DNA of 5,997 nt from an uncultured Clostridia bacterium (GTDB lineage: Bacteria > Bacillota > Clostridia > Christensenellales > CAG-917), in assembly GCA_946056785.1 (NCBI GenBank), contig CAMGKS010000078.1:1-5997 (forward strand), read 5' to 3'. The notes beneath the pieces are model-generated. The model worked only from the letters and a program-made list of their open reading frames with translations. It was not told where the DNA came from and searched no databases. Shown piece after piece: positions 1 through 5,836 of the stretch. A program made the translations under genes and the position numbers. Positions within the stretch are counted from its first letter, which is position 1; every line of letters begins with the position of its first letter.

Positions 1-2
1 GA

Positions 3-62
3 AAAATTTATAACAGCCATTTAAAAAGATTGTTTAAAAAGGATAAATTTTATAGAATCTAA
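3..62 (+). other. Possible 3' end of a converging plus-strand gene (weak)
   Basis: One frame is open from position 3 to a TAA at 60-62. It encodes a short basic and aromatic tail (KIYNSHLKRLFKKDKFYRI) that stops six bases before the palindromic terminator at 68-97. That is where the end of a gene converging on scpB would lie. A second plus-strand frame ends at a TAA at 22-24 and could equally be a tail. Sixty bases of AT-rich DNA cannot establish coding, so this rests on the position of the stop relative to the terminator. A minus-strand gene starting at the ATG at 20-18 is a third option but has no Shine-Dalgarno site. Confidence 0.22.
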
Positions 63-67
63 AACAA

Positions 68-97
68 TAAAAAGGTCATAAATTTATGACCTTTTTA
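68..97. terminator. Perfect palindrome, likely bidirectional intrinsic terminator after scpB
   Basis: Bases 68-82 are the exact reverse complement of 83-97, giving a 15-bp perfect inverted repeat with no designed loop. Its GGTC/GACC core is flanked by A5 on the left and T5 on the right, so both strands read as a hairpin ending in a U run. On the minus strand the U run continues as TTTTTATTGTTTT. It lies 77 bp past the scpB stop and would end the lysA-scpB operon transcript. Its symmetry would also let it end a converging gene. Confidence 0.75.
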
Positions 98-174
98 ATT
101 TAAAAATTAATATTAATATCAAATGAAACAAACGTTAAAATTTAAAAACCGTTTTAATTTCAAATAAACGCAGC

Positions 175-951
175 TTACTCATAAGTTTCATAATTTTCGC
201 CACGCAAAAATTCCGGAATTTCATCATCAGACGCAGTATCCGCAGCAACCTTCTTTGAAATTTCCTCAATTTCACCATCGTCGTTTTTGATGCTTTCGCT
301 AAGTTCGTCTTCCACTTGTTTAAGTGCGTTTATTATATCGCTTTCTTTTTCTTCAACGTCCACAACTTCTCCGTTCTCTCCCAAGAACGTGCGGTTATGG
401 AACAAGGTCTCTTGTTGCGGCGCATAAATCAAGTCGATTTTTTCAAGCACTTCGCTCAAATCAGGCAAATCGGAAATTGACGTCAACTCGAATTTTTTCA
501 AAAATTCGTCGGTAGTTCCGTACAAAAGCGGTCTGCCTACCGTATCACGACGTCCGACGACTTCTATAAGATTTGCTTTAGTCAAACCTGCAATCGCATA
601 TTCGCTGCCTACGCCGCGTAACTCGTCGATTTCAAGTTTTGTAATCGGTTGTTTGTAAGCAATTGTAGCAAGGACTTCGAGCAACGATTTGGTAAGCGAT
701 TTTTCTCTTAACGGAGTCAACATATCGCAAACGAAATCTCCCACTTTAGGGTTTGTTGTAAATTGCAACTTTCCGTTGAATTCAATCAAAACGATACCGG
801 AATCACCGGAGTATTTTCCTTTAAGACTATCAACGACTTTATCAAGTTTTGCCATCGTCAATTCAGGCATTTTATCAACAATTTCTTCTTTTTCAATCGG
901 CTCACCGCTAGCAAAGACGATAGCCTCAATAATCGATTCAATATTCTCCAT
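175..951 (-). CDS. scpB: Segregation and condensation protein B (ScpB)
   Basis: ScpB is the dimeric winged-helix (kite) subunit of the SMC-ScpA-ScpB condensin. It binds the middle of ScpA and helps compact and segregate the chromosome in the cytoplasm. The product is 258 residues. The first winged-helix region is about residues 1-80. The second carries the family signature: SLLEVLATIAYKQPITKLEI at about 89-108, then ELRGVGS, then VVGRRDTVGRPLLYGTT at about 131-147. I chose the ATG at 951 over an in-frame TTG at 966 because AGGAGG sits six bases upstream of the ATG and lies inside the longer version. The start overlaps the end of scpA by 14 bases, so translation is probably coupled. The protein is about 60 residues longer than B. 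subtilis ScpB. The extra part is an acidic tail from about residue 192, with roughly 24 Asp/Glu in 68 residues. Confidence 0.96.
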   Translation of the reverse strand: MENIESIIEAIVFASGEPIEKEEIVDKMPELTMAKLDKVVDSLKGKYSGDSGIVLIEFNGKLQFTTNPKVGDFVCDMLTPLREKSLTKSLLEVLATIAYKQPITKLEIDELRGVGSEYAIAGLTKANLIEVVGRRDTVGRPLLYGTTDEFLKKFELTSISDLPDLSEVLEKIDLIYAPQQETLFHNRTFLGENGEVVDVEEKESDIINALKQVEDELSESIKNDDGEIEEISKKVAADTASDDEIPEFLRGENYETYE

Positions 952-1801
952 TGTCGTCCTCCTCAAAGACTATCGGATCTTCCGATGCTCCTTCAACCGC
1001 ATATAACATTATTTCTCCGAAACTTTCTTCCTGCACTGCTTTTAAACGTTGATATTTCATAAGCTCTAGTACGGCGAGAAACGTAGTAACGATATCGTTC
1101 TTGTCAAAATCGGGAGTAAATAACGAATAAAACGAAAAACTCTTTTCAACGGCGAGTTTTTGCCTTATATTGTTCATTTGGTCGCTTACCGAAAACTTTT
1201 CACGCATAACGGTTTTTGGCAATTCTGCTTGTTTAAGTTTATCGCTGTTGGCAAGCACTCTTGCATATGCCTCTATGAGTTTTGACAAACTAAGATTCGT
1301 GAGCGATACCCTATAATCGTCTTCGGTAAAAATTGCGTCACGTGTAAAACGGTTTACCGTTTCTAAAGTACCTAATTTTACAGACTGTTCTTTTAAAATA
1401 GCATACTCTTTCATTTTTAAAATGAGTGTTTGTTTTTTAAGCTCGATTTCATCTTCTTCATCGGTTTCATCACTCACGACAGGCAAAGCACGAAGCGACT
1501 TTATGTAAACAAGTTCTGCCGCCATTATAATAAATTCGCCGGCATACTCGAAATCAAATTCCTCCTTCGGCGTGTTTTTGATTATATCGATATATTGCCT
1601 TGTGACGTCGGAAACGAAAATATCTTCGATATCGATTTTGGCTGCCTTAACAAGTGTTAAAAGCAAATCTAACGGTCCTTCATAATCGCTCAATTTATAA
1701 ACAATAACCGGACGACTGACAAACAATTCTTCTTCTTGCTCTATCCCTGCCAAGTCAAATAGATTGGTAATTTTCTTTTCTCCGTTCTCATTATTATTCA
1801 T
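938..1801 (-). CDS. scpA: Segregation and condensation protein A (ScpA, kleisin)
   Basis: ScpA is the bacterial kleisin. Its N-terminal domain binds the neck of one Smc subunit, its C-terminal winged helix binds the cap of the other, and its middle is held by the ScpB dimer, closing the condensin ring. The product is 287 residues. The N-terminal signature YEGPLDLLLTLVKAAKIDIE begins at residue 40, followed by VSDVTRQYIDII and the helix FIIMAAELVYIKSLRALPV. The C-terminal winged helix carries FLAVLELMKYQRLKAVQEESF from residue 241. I start it at the ATG at 1801, with GGGGAG at 1809-1814 and a seven-base spacer, rather than at an in-frame GTG at 1816. The ATG overlaps the TGA of the upstream protease gene as ATGA, which suggests coupled translation. 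About 35 residues precede the conserved domain, an N-terminal extension compared with the 251-residue B. subtilis protein. Confidence 0.96.
   Translation of the reverse strand: MNNNENGEKKITNLFDLAGIEQEEELFVSRPVIVYKLSDYEGPLDLLLTLVKAAKIDIEDIFVSDVTRQYIDIIKNTPKEEFDFEYAGEFIIMAAELVYIKSLRALPVVSDETDEEDEIELKKQTLILKMKEYAILKEQSVKLGTLETVNRFTRDAIFTEDDYRVSLTNLSLSKLIEAYARVLANSDKLKQAELPKTVMREKFSVSDQMNNIRQKLAVEKSFSFYSLFTPDFDKNDIVTTFLAVLELMKYQRLKAVQEESFGEIMLYAVEGASEDPIVFEEDDNGEY
958..963 (-). promoter_or_regulatory. scpB ribosome binding site inside scpA
   Basis: The minus strand reads AGGAGG here, a full Shine-Dalgarno core, with a six-base spacer to the ATG at 951. In the scpA frame these bases are part of the GAG-GAG-GAC run coding Glu-Glu-Asp near the ScpA C-terminus. 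The site decides the scpB start and rules out the upstream TTG at 966. Confidence 0.88.
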
Positions 1802-2508
1802 AAAAAAGCTCCCCACGTTTTAACAAGCAAATTCAGAATGCCTTTTTGTATAACGTTTAAATACATTCCTACAATATCGAGATACCAAAAGTATCTTCCC
1901 AAAGTGCTTCCCACCAACAAAATTACCAATAAAATAATCATGCCGTATTTACGCATAAAACGGCAAAAACCGCTCTGCGGAACAAAAGATTCTATGACGC
2001 GATAGCCGTCAAGCGGACATATAGGCAAAATATTGAATGCGGCAAGCGTAACGTTTATCAATAAGCCGTAAAGACAAAACGTATAAATAAACACCATAAT
2101 ATAATAGGTAAAGCCTGCAATTACGGTTACGTTTGAAAACCAAAAAGCGACAAGGCAAAGCATTGCAAAAAATATCAACGCAAGCAAAAGATTCGTCAAA
2201 ATGCCGGCAATAGACACCCAAAAAACACCCGATTTTTTGTTTTTAAAGTTTGCAACGTTTATCGGAACAGGTTTTGCCCATCCGAAACCTACCGTCAAAA
2301 GCAAAAGCATACCTATTAAATCGAAATGCTTAAACGGATTCAAGTCAAGTCTGCCGGCTTGTTTAGCAGTAGAATCGCCGCACAACAAAGCTACACGACC
2401 GTGTGCGACTTCGTGCATAGTTATCGACATAAGCGAAACGGAAATCAATGCCAATGCCGATACGACGGTATATAAAACGTCTTCGCTTTTGAAAAGCAAT
2501 GATAGCAT
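1798..2508 (-). CDS. Site-2 protease family (M50) intramembrane zinc metalloprotease
   Basis: This is a 236-residue polytopic membrane protein of the M50 family, whose members cut substrates within or next to the membrane. The zinc motif HEVAH is at residues 32-36 at the end of the first transmembrane segment, with Glu33 as catalytic base. The third ligand is expected at Asp167 in NILPICPLDG (159-168), the NxxPxxPLDG motif. Other family landmarks are GRLDLNPFKHFDLIG (52-66) and GWAKPVPIN (76-84). Hydrophobic segments fall at about 12-30, 63-78, 95-125, 127-160 and 188-205. There is no PDZ or CBS domain, so this is the compact form. AGGA at 2516-2519 lies seven bases before the ATG. It follows lysA by 17 bp, and its TGA overlaps the scpA ATG. 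Both catalytic motifs are intact, so it is probably active. Its substrate is unknown. Confidence 0.93.
   Translation of the reverse strand: MLSLLFKSEDVLYTVVSALALISVSLMSITMHEVAHGRVALLCGDSTAKQAGRLDLNPFKHFDLIGMLLLLTVGFGWAKPVPINVANFKNKKSGVFWVSIAGILTNLLLALIFFAMLCLVAFWFSNVTVIAGFTYYIMVFIYTFCLYGLLINVTLAAFNILPICPLDGYRVIESFVPQSGFCRFMRKYGMIILLVILLVGSTLGRYFWYLDIVGMYLNVIQKGILNLLVKTWGAFL
1809..1814 (-). promoter_or_regulatory. scpA ribosome binding site
   Basis: The minus strand reads GGGGAG seven bases before the ATG at 1801, within the last codons of the M50 gene. It supports the ATG over the in-frame GTG at 1816, which would itself overlap this site. Confidence 0.7.
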
Positions 2509-2525
2509 AATTTTTTCCTAACTTA

Positions 2526-3839
2526 TTAGCCCTTAAACCATTCCGGAAGGGCATTGTTTCTTATAAGGTCATCGTAAGTCTGCGGTTTTACGATATAATC
2601 CGACTTACCGTCTTTGACAATAACCATAGGCGGAACGGCATTCATATTGTAATTCGAAGCCATTGAATAATTATACGCACCGGTAGAAAATACTGCAAGC
2701 GTATCTCCGACCTGAGTATCCTGAAGCGGAATATCGATGCCGATCATATCGCCGCTTTCGCAACATTTACCGCACACGGCAACGCTTTGAACAAACGGTT
2801 TATCCGCTCTCGACGCATTGATTGCCGTATATTTAGACTGATAAAGCGCATAGCGAGGATTTTCAAACATTCCGCCGTCAATCGCCACGTATTTACGTAT
2901 GCCTTTAATTTCCTTTATGGTACCTACGGTATAAAGCGTTATACCAGCCTCACCGACTATCGAACGACCCGGTTCGATAATGAGAAACGGTTTCTCTATT
3001 CCGTGTTTCGATATTGATTTTTCAAGCAATAAGGCAAGATTTCTTACTGTATGCGCATAACGCATAGGAGTAAACAACGGATCGTCGCCGGAATAATAAA
3101 TTCCAAAGCCGCCTCCCATATTCAAAGTATTGACTTTTATACCTTGCTTATTCAATGACGCAATAAATTCGACCATTGTATCGACTGCCAGCTCAAACGC
3201 AGAATAATCGAAAATCTGCGAGCCGATATGACAATGCAAACCGTCAAAAATCAAATTCTCTTTTGTCAAAATCGTTTTAATAGCGTTTGTCGCTTCTTCA
3301 CCGATTATAACGCCGAATTTACTGTCAGGTCTTGCCGTTTGAACGGCGGCATGCGTATGGGCTTCGACAAGCGGGTTTACCCTGATTAAGACAGTAGCTT
3401 TTTTGCCGACTTCGCCTGCAATTTTATCTAATCTGTCGATTTCGTCTATTCCGTCAACGACAATATGCCCGACTCCCGTTTCAACGCCTTCTTTCATTTC
3501 CTTAGGAGTTTTATTGTTTCCGTGCATAACGATATGTTTCGGATCTATCCCGGCTTTTTGCGTTGCATAAAGTTCTCCGCCTGATACGACGTCGGTCCAA
3601 AGCCCTTCTTCTTTTACGATATTATACAAAGCAAGACAGCTTAAAGCCTTAGAAGCATACGCAACGGCATATTTTCCGTAATCGGATAAACCTTCGAGGT
3701 ATGCCCTCATAACTTGCCTTACGTATTCTTCATCGAGAACGTAAAGCGGCGTTCCGTACTTTTTTGCAAGTTCGACGCAGTCGCAACCGCCGATATTAAG
3801 TCTGCCGTCTTTAATACAAAGCGTGTCTCTCAAATTCAT
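2526..3839 (-). CDS. lysA: Diaminopimelate decarboxylase (LysA)
   Basis: LysA is a cytoplasmic PLP enzyme that decarboxylates meso-diaminopimelate to L-lysine, the last step of lysine synthesis. At 437 residues it matches the family length (about 420-440). The PLP lysine is Lys64 in YASKAL. Further landmarks are HIGSQ (204-208), the phosphate-binding glycine loop GGGFG (242-246), EPGRSIV (289-295), CGKCCESGD (356-364) with the active-site Cys-Glu-Ser, and GAYNYSMASNYN (387-398), which closes the active site. This is the fold-III alanine-racemase-like barrel followed by a beta domain. CES and HIGSQ favour LysA over arginine or ornithine decarboxylases of the same fold. The ATG at 3839 has GAGG at 3849-3852, nine bases upstream. 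The gene ends in tandem TAA TAA codons. It is first in the operon, behind its own promoter. No lysine riboswitch fits in the roughly 30-base leader. Confidence 0.97.
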   Translation of the reverse strand: MNLRDTLCIKDGRLNIGGCDCVELAKKYGTPLYVLDEEYVRQVMRAYLEGLSDYGKYAVAYASKALSCLALYNIVKEEGLWTDVVSGGELYATQKAGIDPKHIVMHGNNKTPKEMKEGVETGVGHIVVDGIDEIDRLDKIAGEVGKKATVLIRVNPLVEAHTHAAVQTARPDSKFGVIIGEEATNAIKTILTKENLIFDGLHCHIGSQIFDYSAFELAVDTMVEFIASLNKQGIKVNTLNMGGGFGIYYSGDDPLFTPMRYAHTVRNLALLLEKSISKHGIEKPFLIIEPGRSIVGEAGITLYTVGTIKEIKGIRKYVAIDGGMFENPRYALYQSKYTAINASRADKPFVQSVAVCGKCCESGDMIGIDIPLQDTQVGDTLAVFSTGAYNYSMASNYNMNAVPPMVIVKDGKSDYIVKPQTYDDLIRNNALPEWFKG

Positions 3840-3876
3840 AATTTAATGCCTCTATCTCTTTTGTTTTAACTTAAAA

Positions 3877-3905
3877 ATATTAACATATTCATAAATTAAA
3901 GTCAA
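3877..3905 (-). promoter_or_regulatory. Extended -10 sigma-A type promoter for lysA operon
   Basis: On the minus strand TTGACT (3905-3900) is followed by a 17-base spacer and TAATAT (3882-3877). A TG sits one base before the -10, giving the extended TGnTAATAT form. The expected transcription start is near 3870, leaving a leader of about 30 bases before the lysA ATG. The -35 matches consensus at five of six positions. This is the best promoter in the window and would drive lysA through scpB. Confidence 0.72.
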
Positions 3906-4029
3906 ACGTATCCCCTAATATGTATAATTTTATAACAAAATCTTAAATAAATATGAAAACAAAATTTAATTAAAAAAGCCATAATTTTCTTAATTTTTGC
4001 ATATAAAACTTTGTTAAAACGTTTTATTA

Positions 4030-4055
4030 TTAAATATTCAACTTTAAATATTCAA
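4030..4055. repeat. 12-bp direct repeat upstream of the lysA promoter
   Basis: TTAAATATTCAA occurs exactly at 4030-4041 and again at 4044-4055, a 14-bp period. It lies about 125 bp upstream of the lysA -35. The rest of 3906-4148 is AT-rich spacer. I find no gene in it, only a small hairpin (CAATC/GATTG at 4100-4114) and two GACGTT words about 20 bp apart near 4070-4092. The repeat could be a protein-binding site or simple AT-rich drift. Confidence 0.5.
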
Positions 4056-4148
4056 ACGAAATTAATTCTGACGTTAAACAGTGAGCAGACGTTTATGCAC
4101 AATCTTTACGATTGCTTTAAATCACAGATTTTTAGATTTTCAAAACGC

Positions 4149-4186
4149 AAAAAAATATCCGAAGTAAAATTACTACGGATATTTTT
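4149..4186 (-). terminator. Intrinsic terminator of dacF
   Basis: Arms at 4151-4161 and 4176-4186 are exact reverse complements over 11 bp, with a CCG/CGG core. An inner AGTA/TACT stem extends the hairpin across a single A-A mismatch. Read on the minus strand the hairpin ends in seven U residues (4155-4149). It begins 45 bp after the dacF stop, as expected for a Rho-independent terminator, and separates dacF from the lysA operon. On the plus strand the U run is only five and falls inside the stem, so the minus direction is favoured. Confidence 0.8.
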
Positions 4187-4230
4187 GCAACGGAACCGTT
4201 ACTAAACAATCAGATAAAAAACTTGTTTTT

Positions 4231-5409
4231 TTATTTGTGCAGACCGAAAATTCTTCTTAAATCGTCGAAGAACGTTGATTTCTCAATATTTTTTGCAATA
4301 ATGACGTTCGATTCTCCTATGACTTCACCGTCTTTAACAAGGTATGCTTTTCCGACTTTATCGCCGACTTTAAGCGGAGCCTTTATAGTTTCCGGTAACT
4401 CATATTTAACTTCATATCCGTTTGTTTCTCCGCGCTTAGCAAAACTTACAAGCGGCGTATCCAATTTTAAAACGGCTTCCGAAACTTTGCCTTTCTTTAC
4501 TTCAACGTTGTTTTGAATTTCGGTTTGCGTATCCATAAACACTGTATTTTCATAATTTGCAAAACCGTAATTCAACATCTCGCTAACGTCTTTAAATCTG
4601 GTTTTACTGTCTTTTTCGCCGATAACCACCGCTATCAGACGCATACCGTCTCTTTCGGCTGTGGCAGACAGACAAAATCCCGCCTCATTTGTAAAACCTG
4701 TTTTTCCGCCGTCGCATCCATTATAAAACCTTATTAGTTTATTCGTGTTTGTCATCGTAGTTTTTCTTCCCGATTGATGTTCGAAATCTTTCAACCAGAC
4801 TTGCGAATAATTGAAATAACCGCGATGCGAAACCAAAGCTCTCATCATAGTGGCAACGTCTTTAGCACAAGAAAAGTTTTCACTTGCCGGTAAGCCGGTG
4901 CAATTTGAAAAATGAGTATTTTCCATTTTAAGTTCTGCGGCTTTTTGATTCATTTTTGCTACAAACCCTTCTACACTACCTGCAATATGTTCTGCAAGAG
5001 CTACGCAACTGTCGTTTGCACTTGCTACGATTACAGATTCAATCAATTGACCGACTTTTTGTGTCGCCCCCGCATCGAGAAAGACCTGTGAACCGCCTTG
5101 ACTGTGTGCGTTTTCGCTGATAACCACGTCGTCATCGACTGACAGCTTGCCGTTGTCAATTTCCTCAAACGTTATCAAAGCTGTCATAATTTTCATCATA
5201 CTTGCAATTTGCAGCTGTTCAGTTTCGTTTTTTGCACAAATAACGCTGCCGGTTGCATAGTCAATCATAAAACTCGCTTTTGCACTGTCCGAAATTCCCG
5301 ATTTGCTTTCAGTTTCAAAGGCATAAGCCGTATTTGAAACTTGAACAACGCCAAGTAAAAATCCCGAAAGCGTAAGAGCCAGCATAATTATCAAAGCAAA
5401 TTTTTTCAT
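4231..5409 (-). CDS. dacF: D-alanyl-D-alanine carboxypeptidase, PBP5 type (peptidase S11)
   Basis: This is a secreted low-molecular-mass penicillin-binding protein that removes the terminal D-Ala from peptidoglycan pentapeptides at the outer face of the membrane. The product is 392 residues. A signal peptide (MKK, then a hydrophobic core at about 4-22) probably ends after Ala-Tyr-Ala at residue 30. The three catalytic motifs are present: SMMK at 70-73 (nucleophile Ser70), SAN at 130-132 and KTG at 236-238. A PBP5 C-terminal beta domain spans about 290-372. The last residues (FFDDLRRIFGLHK) look amphipathic, like the membrane anchor of this family. I prefer the ATG at 5409, with GAGG at 5415-5418 and a five-base spacer, over an in-frame GTG at 5415 that overlaps the Shine-Dalgarno site. 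The family assignment is firm. The letter F is a guess from length and lysA proximity; dacA or dacB are possible. Confidence 0.94.
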   Translation of the reverse strand: MKKFALIIMLALTLSGFLLGVVQVSNTAYAFETESKSGISDSAKASFMIDYATGSVICAKNETEQLQIASMMKIMTALITFEEIDNGKLSVDDDVVISENAHSQGGSQVFLDAGATQKVGQLIESVIVASANDSCVALAEHIAGSVEGFVAKMNQKAAELKMENTHFSNCTGLPASENFSCAKDVATMMRALVSHRGYFNYSQVWLKDFEHQSGRKTTMTNTNKLIRFYNGCDGGKTGFTNEAGFCLSATAERDGMRLIAVVIGEKDSKTRFKDVSEMLNYGFANYENTVFMDTQTEIQNNVEVKKGKVSEAVLKLDTPLVSFAKRGETNGYEVKYELPETIKAPLKVGDKVGKAYLVKDGEVIGESNVIIAKNIEKSTFFDDLRRIFGLHK

Positions 5410-5414
5410 ATACA

Positions 5415-5418
5415 CCTC
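5415..5418 (-). promoter_or_regulatory. dacF ribosome binding site
   Basis: GAGG on the minus strand, five bases before the ATG at 5409 and preceded by an A-rich run. It sets the start two codons downstream of the GTG at 5415. Confidence 0.72.
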
Positions 5419-5444
5419 TTTTTTTAGTATGGATACTAGTCGAT

Positions 5445-5474
5445 AAAATATCCGAAAATGTTTTACTCTGTTAA
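5445..5474 (-). promoter_or_regulatory. Candidate dacF promoter
   Basis: On the minus strand TTAACA (5474-5469, five of six to the -35 consensus), an 18-base spacer and TATTTT (5450-5445, four of six) would start transcription near 5438, about 29 bases before the dacF ATG. An alternative is a perfect minus-strand TATAAT at 5564-5559, but I find no good -35 for it. A sporulation sigma factor, as known for dacF in B. subtilis, cannot be judged from this. Confidence 0.38.
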
Positions 5475-5491
5475 GATTTCCGTTTAAAGCT

Positions 5492-5512
5492 ATAAGCGTA
5501 AAACACGTTTAT
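5492..5512. repeat. Imperfect 21-bp inverted repeat, possible operator for dacF
   Basis: ATAAGCGT (5492-5499) and ACGTTTAT (5505-5512) are inverted over eight positions with one mismatch, around a five-base AAAAC centre. The element lies just upstream of the candidate dacF -35, a place typical of a regulator site. As plus-strand RNA it would form a hairpin with one G-U pair. No regulator can be named from it. Confidence 0.35.
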
Positions 5513-5613
5513 GTATTTACGTTTTTAGCTGACTTAAAATCCAATATGATATTCGCCTATTATAAAAAATTTAACTTAAACGCTGTTATTTACAAAATTA
5601 CAAGATATCCAAT

Positions 5614-5679
5614 TTATGCAATAAAAACTTTATCAAAAATAATTGCATAATAAGTTAATTAATTGTATAATTTGCATAG
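5614..5679. repeat. Three TTGCATA-type sites spaced about 28-29 bp
   Basis: TTATGCAAT (5614-5622) is the exact inverse of ATTGCATAA (5642-5650), and a third copy, TTTGCATAG, lies at 5671-5679. Their centres are near 5618, 5646 and 5675. The second copy overlaps the -35 and the third abuts the -10 of the candidate plus-strand promoter. That placement would suit an operator set, though the background is very AT-rich. Confidence 0.42.
5643..5671 (+). promoter_or_regulatory. Candidate promoter for the Gly/Ser/Arg-rich gene
   Basis: A perfect TATAAT at 5666-5671 follows TTGCAT (5643-5648) by 17 bases. The -35 matches consensus only in TTG. Transcription would start near 5678 and leave a leader of about 158 bases before the ATG at 5837. 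That is long for a simple gene and leaves room for leader structure. Confidence 0.5.
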
Positions 5680-5700
5680 AAATATTTCGGTTTGATTTTT

Positions 5701-5729
5701 GCTTGTTACGTTTACTGCTTATTACGTTT
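5701..5729 (+). repeat. 13-bp tandem direct repeat in the leader
   Basis: GCTTGTTACGTTT (5701-5713) and GCTTATTACGTTT (5717-5729) match at 12 of 13 positions with a 16-bp period. TTACGTT words also occur near 5517 and 5811. If the promoter at 5643-5671 is correct, both copies are transcribed in the leader of the gene starting at 5837. Confidence 0.6.
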
Positions 5730-5778
5730 TGCAAGCGATTAATTTAAACGAAAATTTAATTGTTAATAACCGTAACAA
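5703..5778 (+). other. Possible long-range leader RNA pairing
   Basis: TTGTTACG at 5703-5710 is exactly complementary to CGTAACAA at 5771-5778, giving an eight-pair helix enclosing 60 bases. The second repeat copy can also pair with the same CGTAA through its TTACG (5722-5726). The first copy's GCTTG (5701-5705) can instead pair with CAAGC (5732-5736). The pairings exclude one another, as in a switching leader, but they are short and in AT-rich sequence. It resembles no riboswitch class I know. Confidence 0.25.
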
Positions 5779-5822
5779 AATCAAATCAATCCAGCATGAA
5801 AAATCCAAATTTACGTTAAATA

Positions 5823-5828
5823 AAGGAG
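5823..5828 (+). promoter_or_regulatory. Ribosome binding site of the Gly/Ser/Arg-rich gene
   Basis: AAGGAG with an eight-base spacer to the ATG at 5837 is a strong Shine-Dalgarno site. It is the main reason to call the plus strand coding here and to reject the proline-rich frame on the other strand. Confidence 0.85.
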
Positions 5829-5836
5829 TTATAAAT

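Larger units (their letters stand above)
5419..5836. other. Divergent spacer between dacF and the Gly/Ser/Arg-rich gene
   Basis: This spacer has no supportable gene. It holds the elements listed separately: the dacF promoter candidate, the imperfect inverted repeat, the TTGCATA sites, the plus-strand promoter and the leader repeats. A seven-codon frame (ATG at 5796, TAA at 5817-5819) ends just before the ribosome binding site at 5823. It has no ribosome binding site of its own, so I do not call it a leader peptide. Confidence 0.6.

Noticed and set aside
2009..2221. Second minus-strand frame inside the M50 gene (Cys/Tyr-rich)
   Set aside because: It is an out-of-frame shadow of a hydrophobic coding region. 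The M50 frame contains the HEVAH and NILPICPLDG motifs.
2787..3017. Plus-strand frame inside lysA
   Set aside because: It is a shadow of lysA with no ribosome binding site and a basic, low-information product. The lysA frame carries all family motifs there.
3840..3870. Lysine riboswitch upstream of lysA
   Set aside because: The predicted leader is only about 30 bases, far below the size of the L-box element, and no matching structure appears further upstream.
3923..3928. Plus-strand TATAAT upstream of lysA
   Set aside because: It has no acceptable -35 at 16-18 bp and no plus-strand gene downstream. It is a chance match in AT-rich spacer.
4011..4205. 64-codon plus-strand frame between lysA and dacF
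   Set aside because: It starts at TTG (first ATG at 4097), has no ribosome binding site, and runs through the dacF terminator hairpin.
4189..4232. Small inverted repeats (AACGG/CCGTT and A6C/GT6) near the dacF stop
   Set aside because: The first is only five base pairs with a tiny loop and the second is almost pure A-T. The stronger hairpin at 4149-4186 explains termination.
5796..5819. Seven-codon ORF just before the ribosome binding site at 5823
   Set aside because: It has no ribosome binding site, no run of regulatory codons and no terminator after it. It is expected by chance in such sequence.
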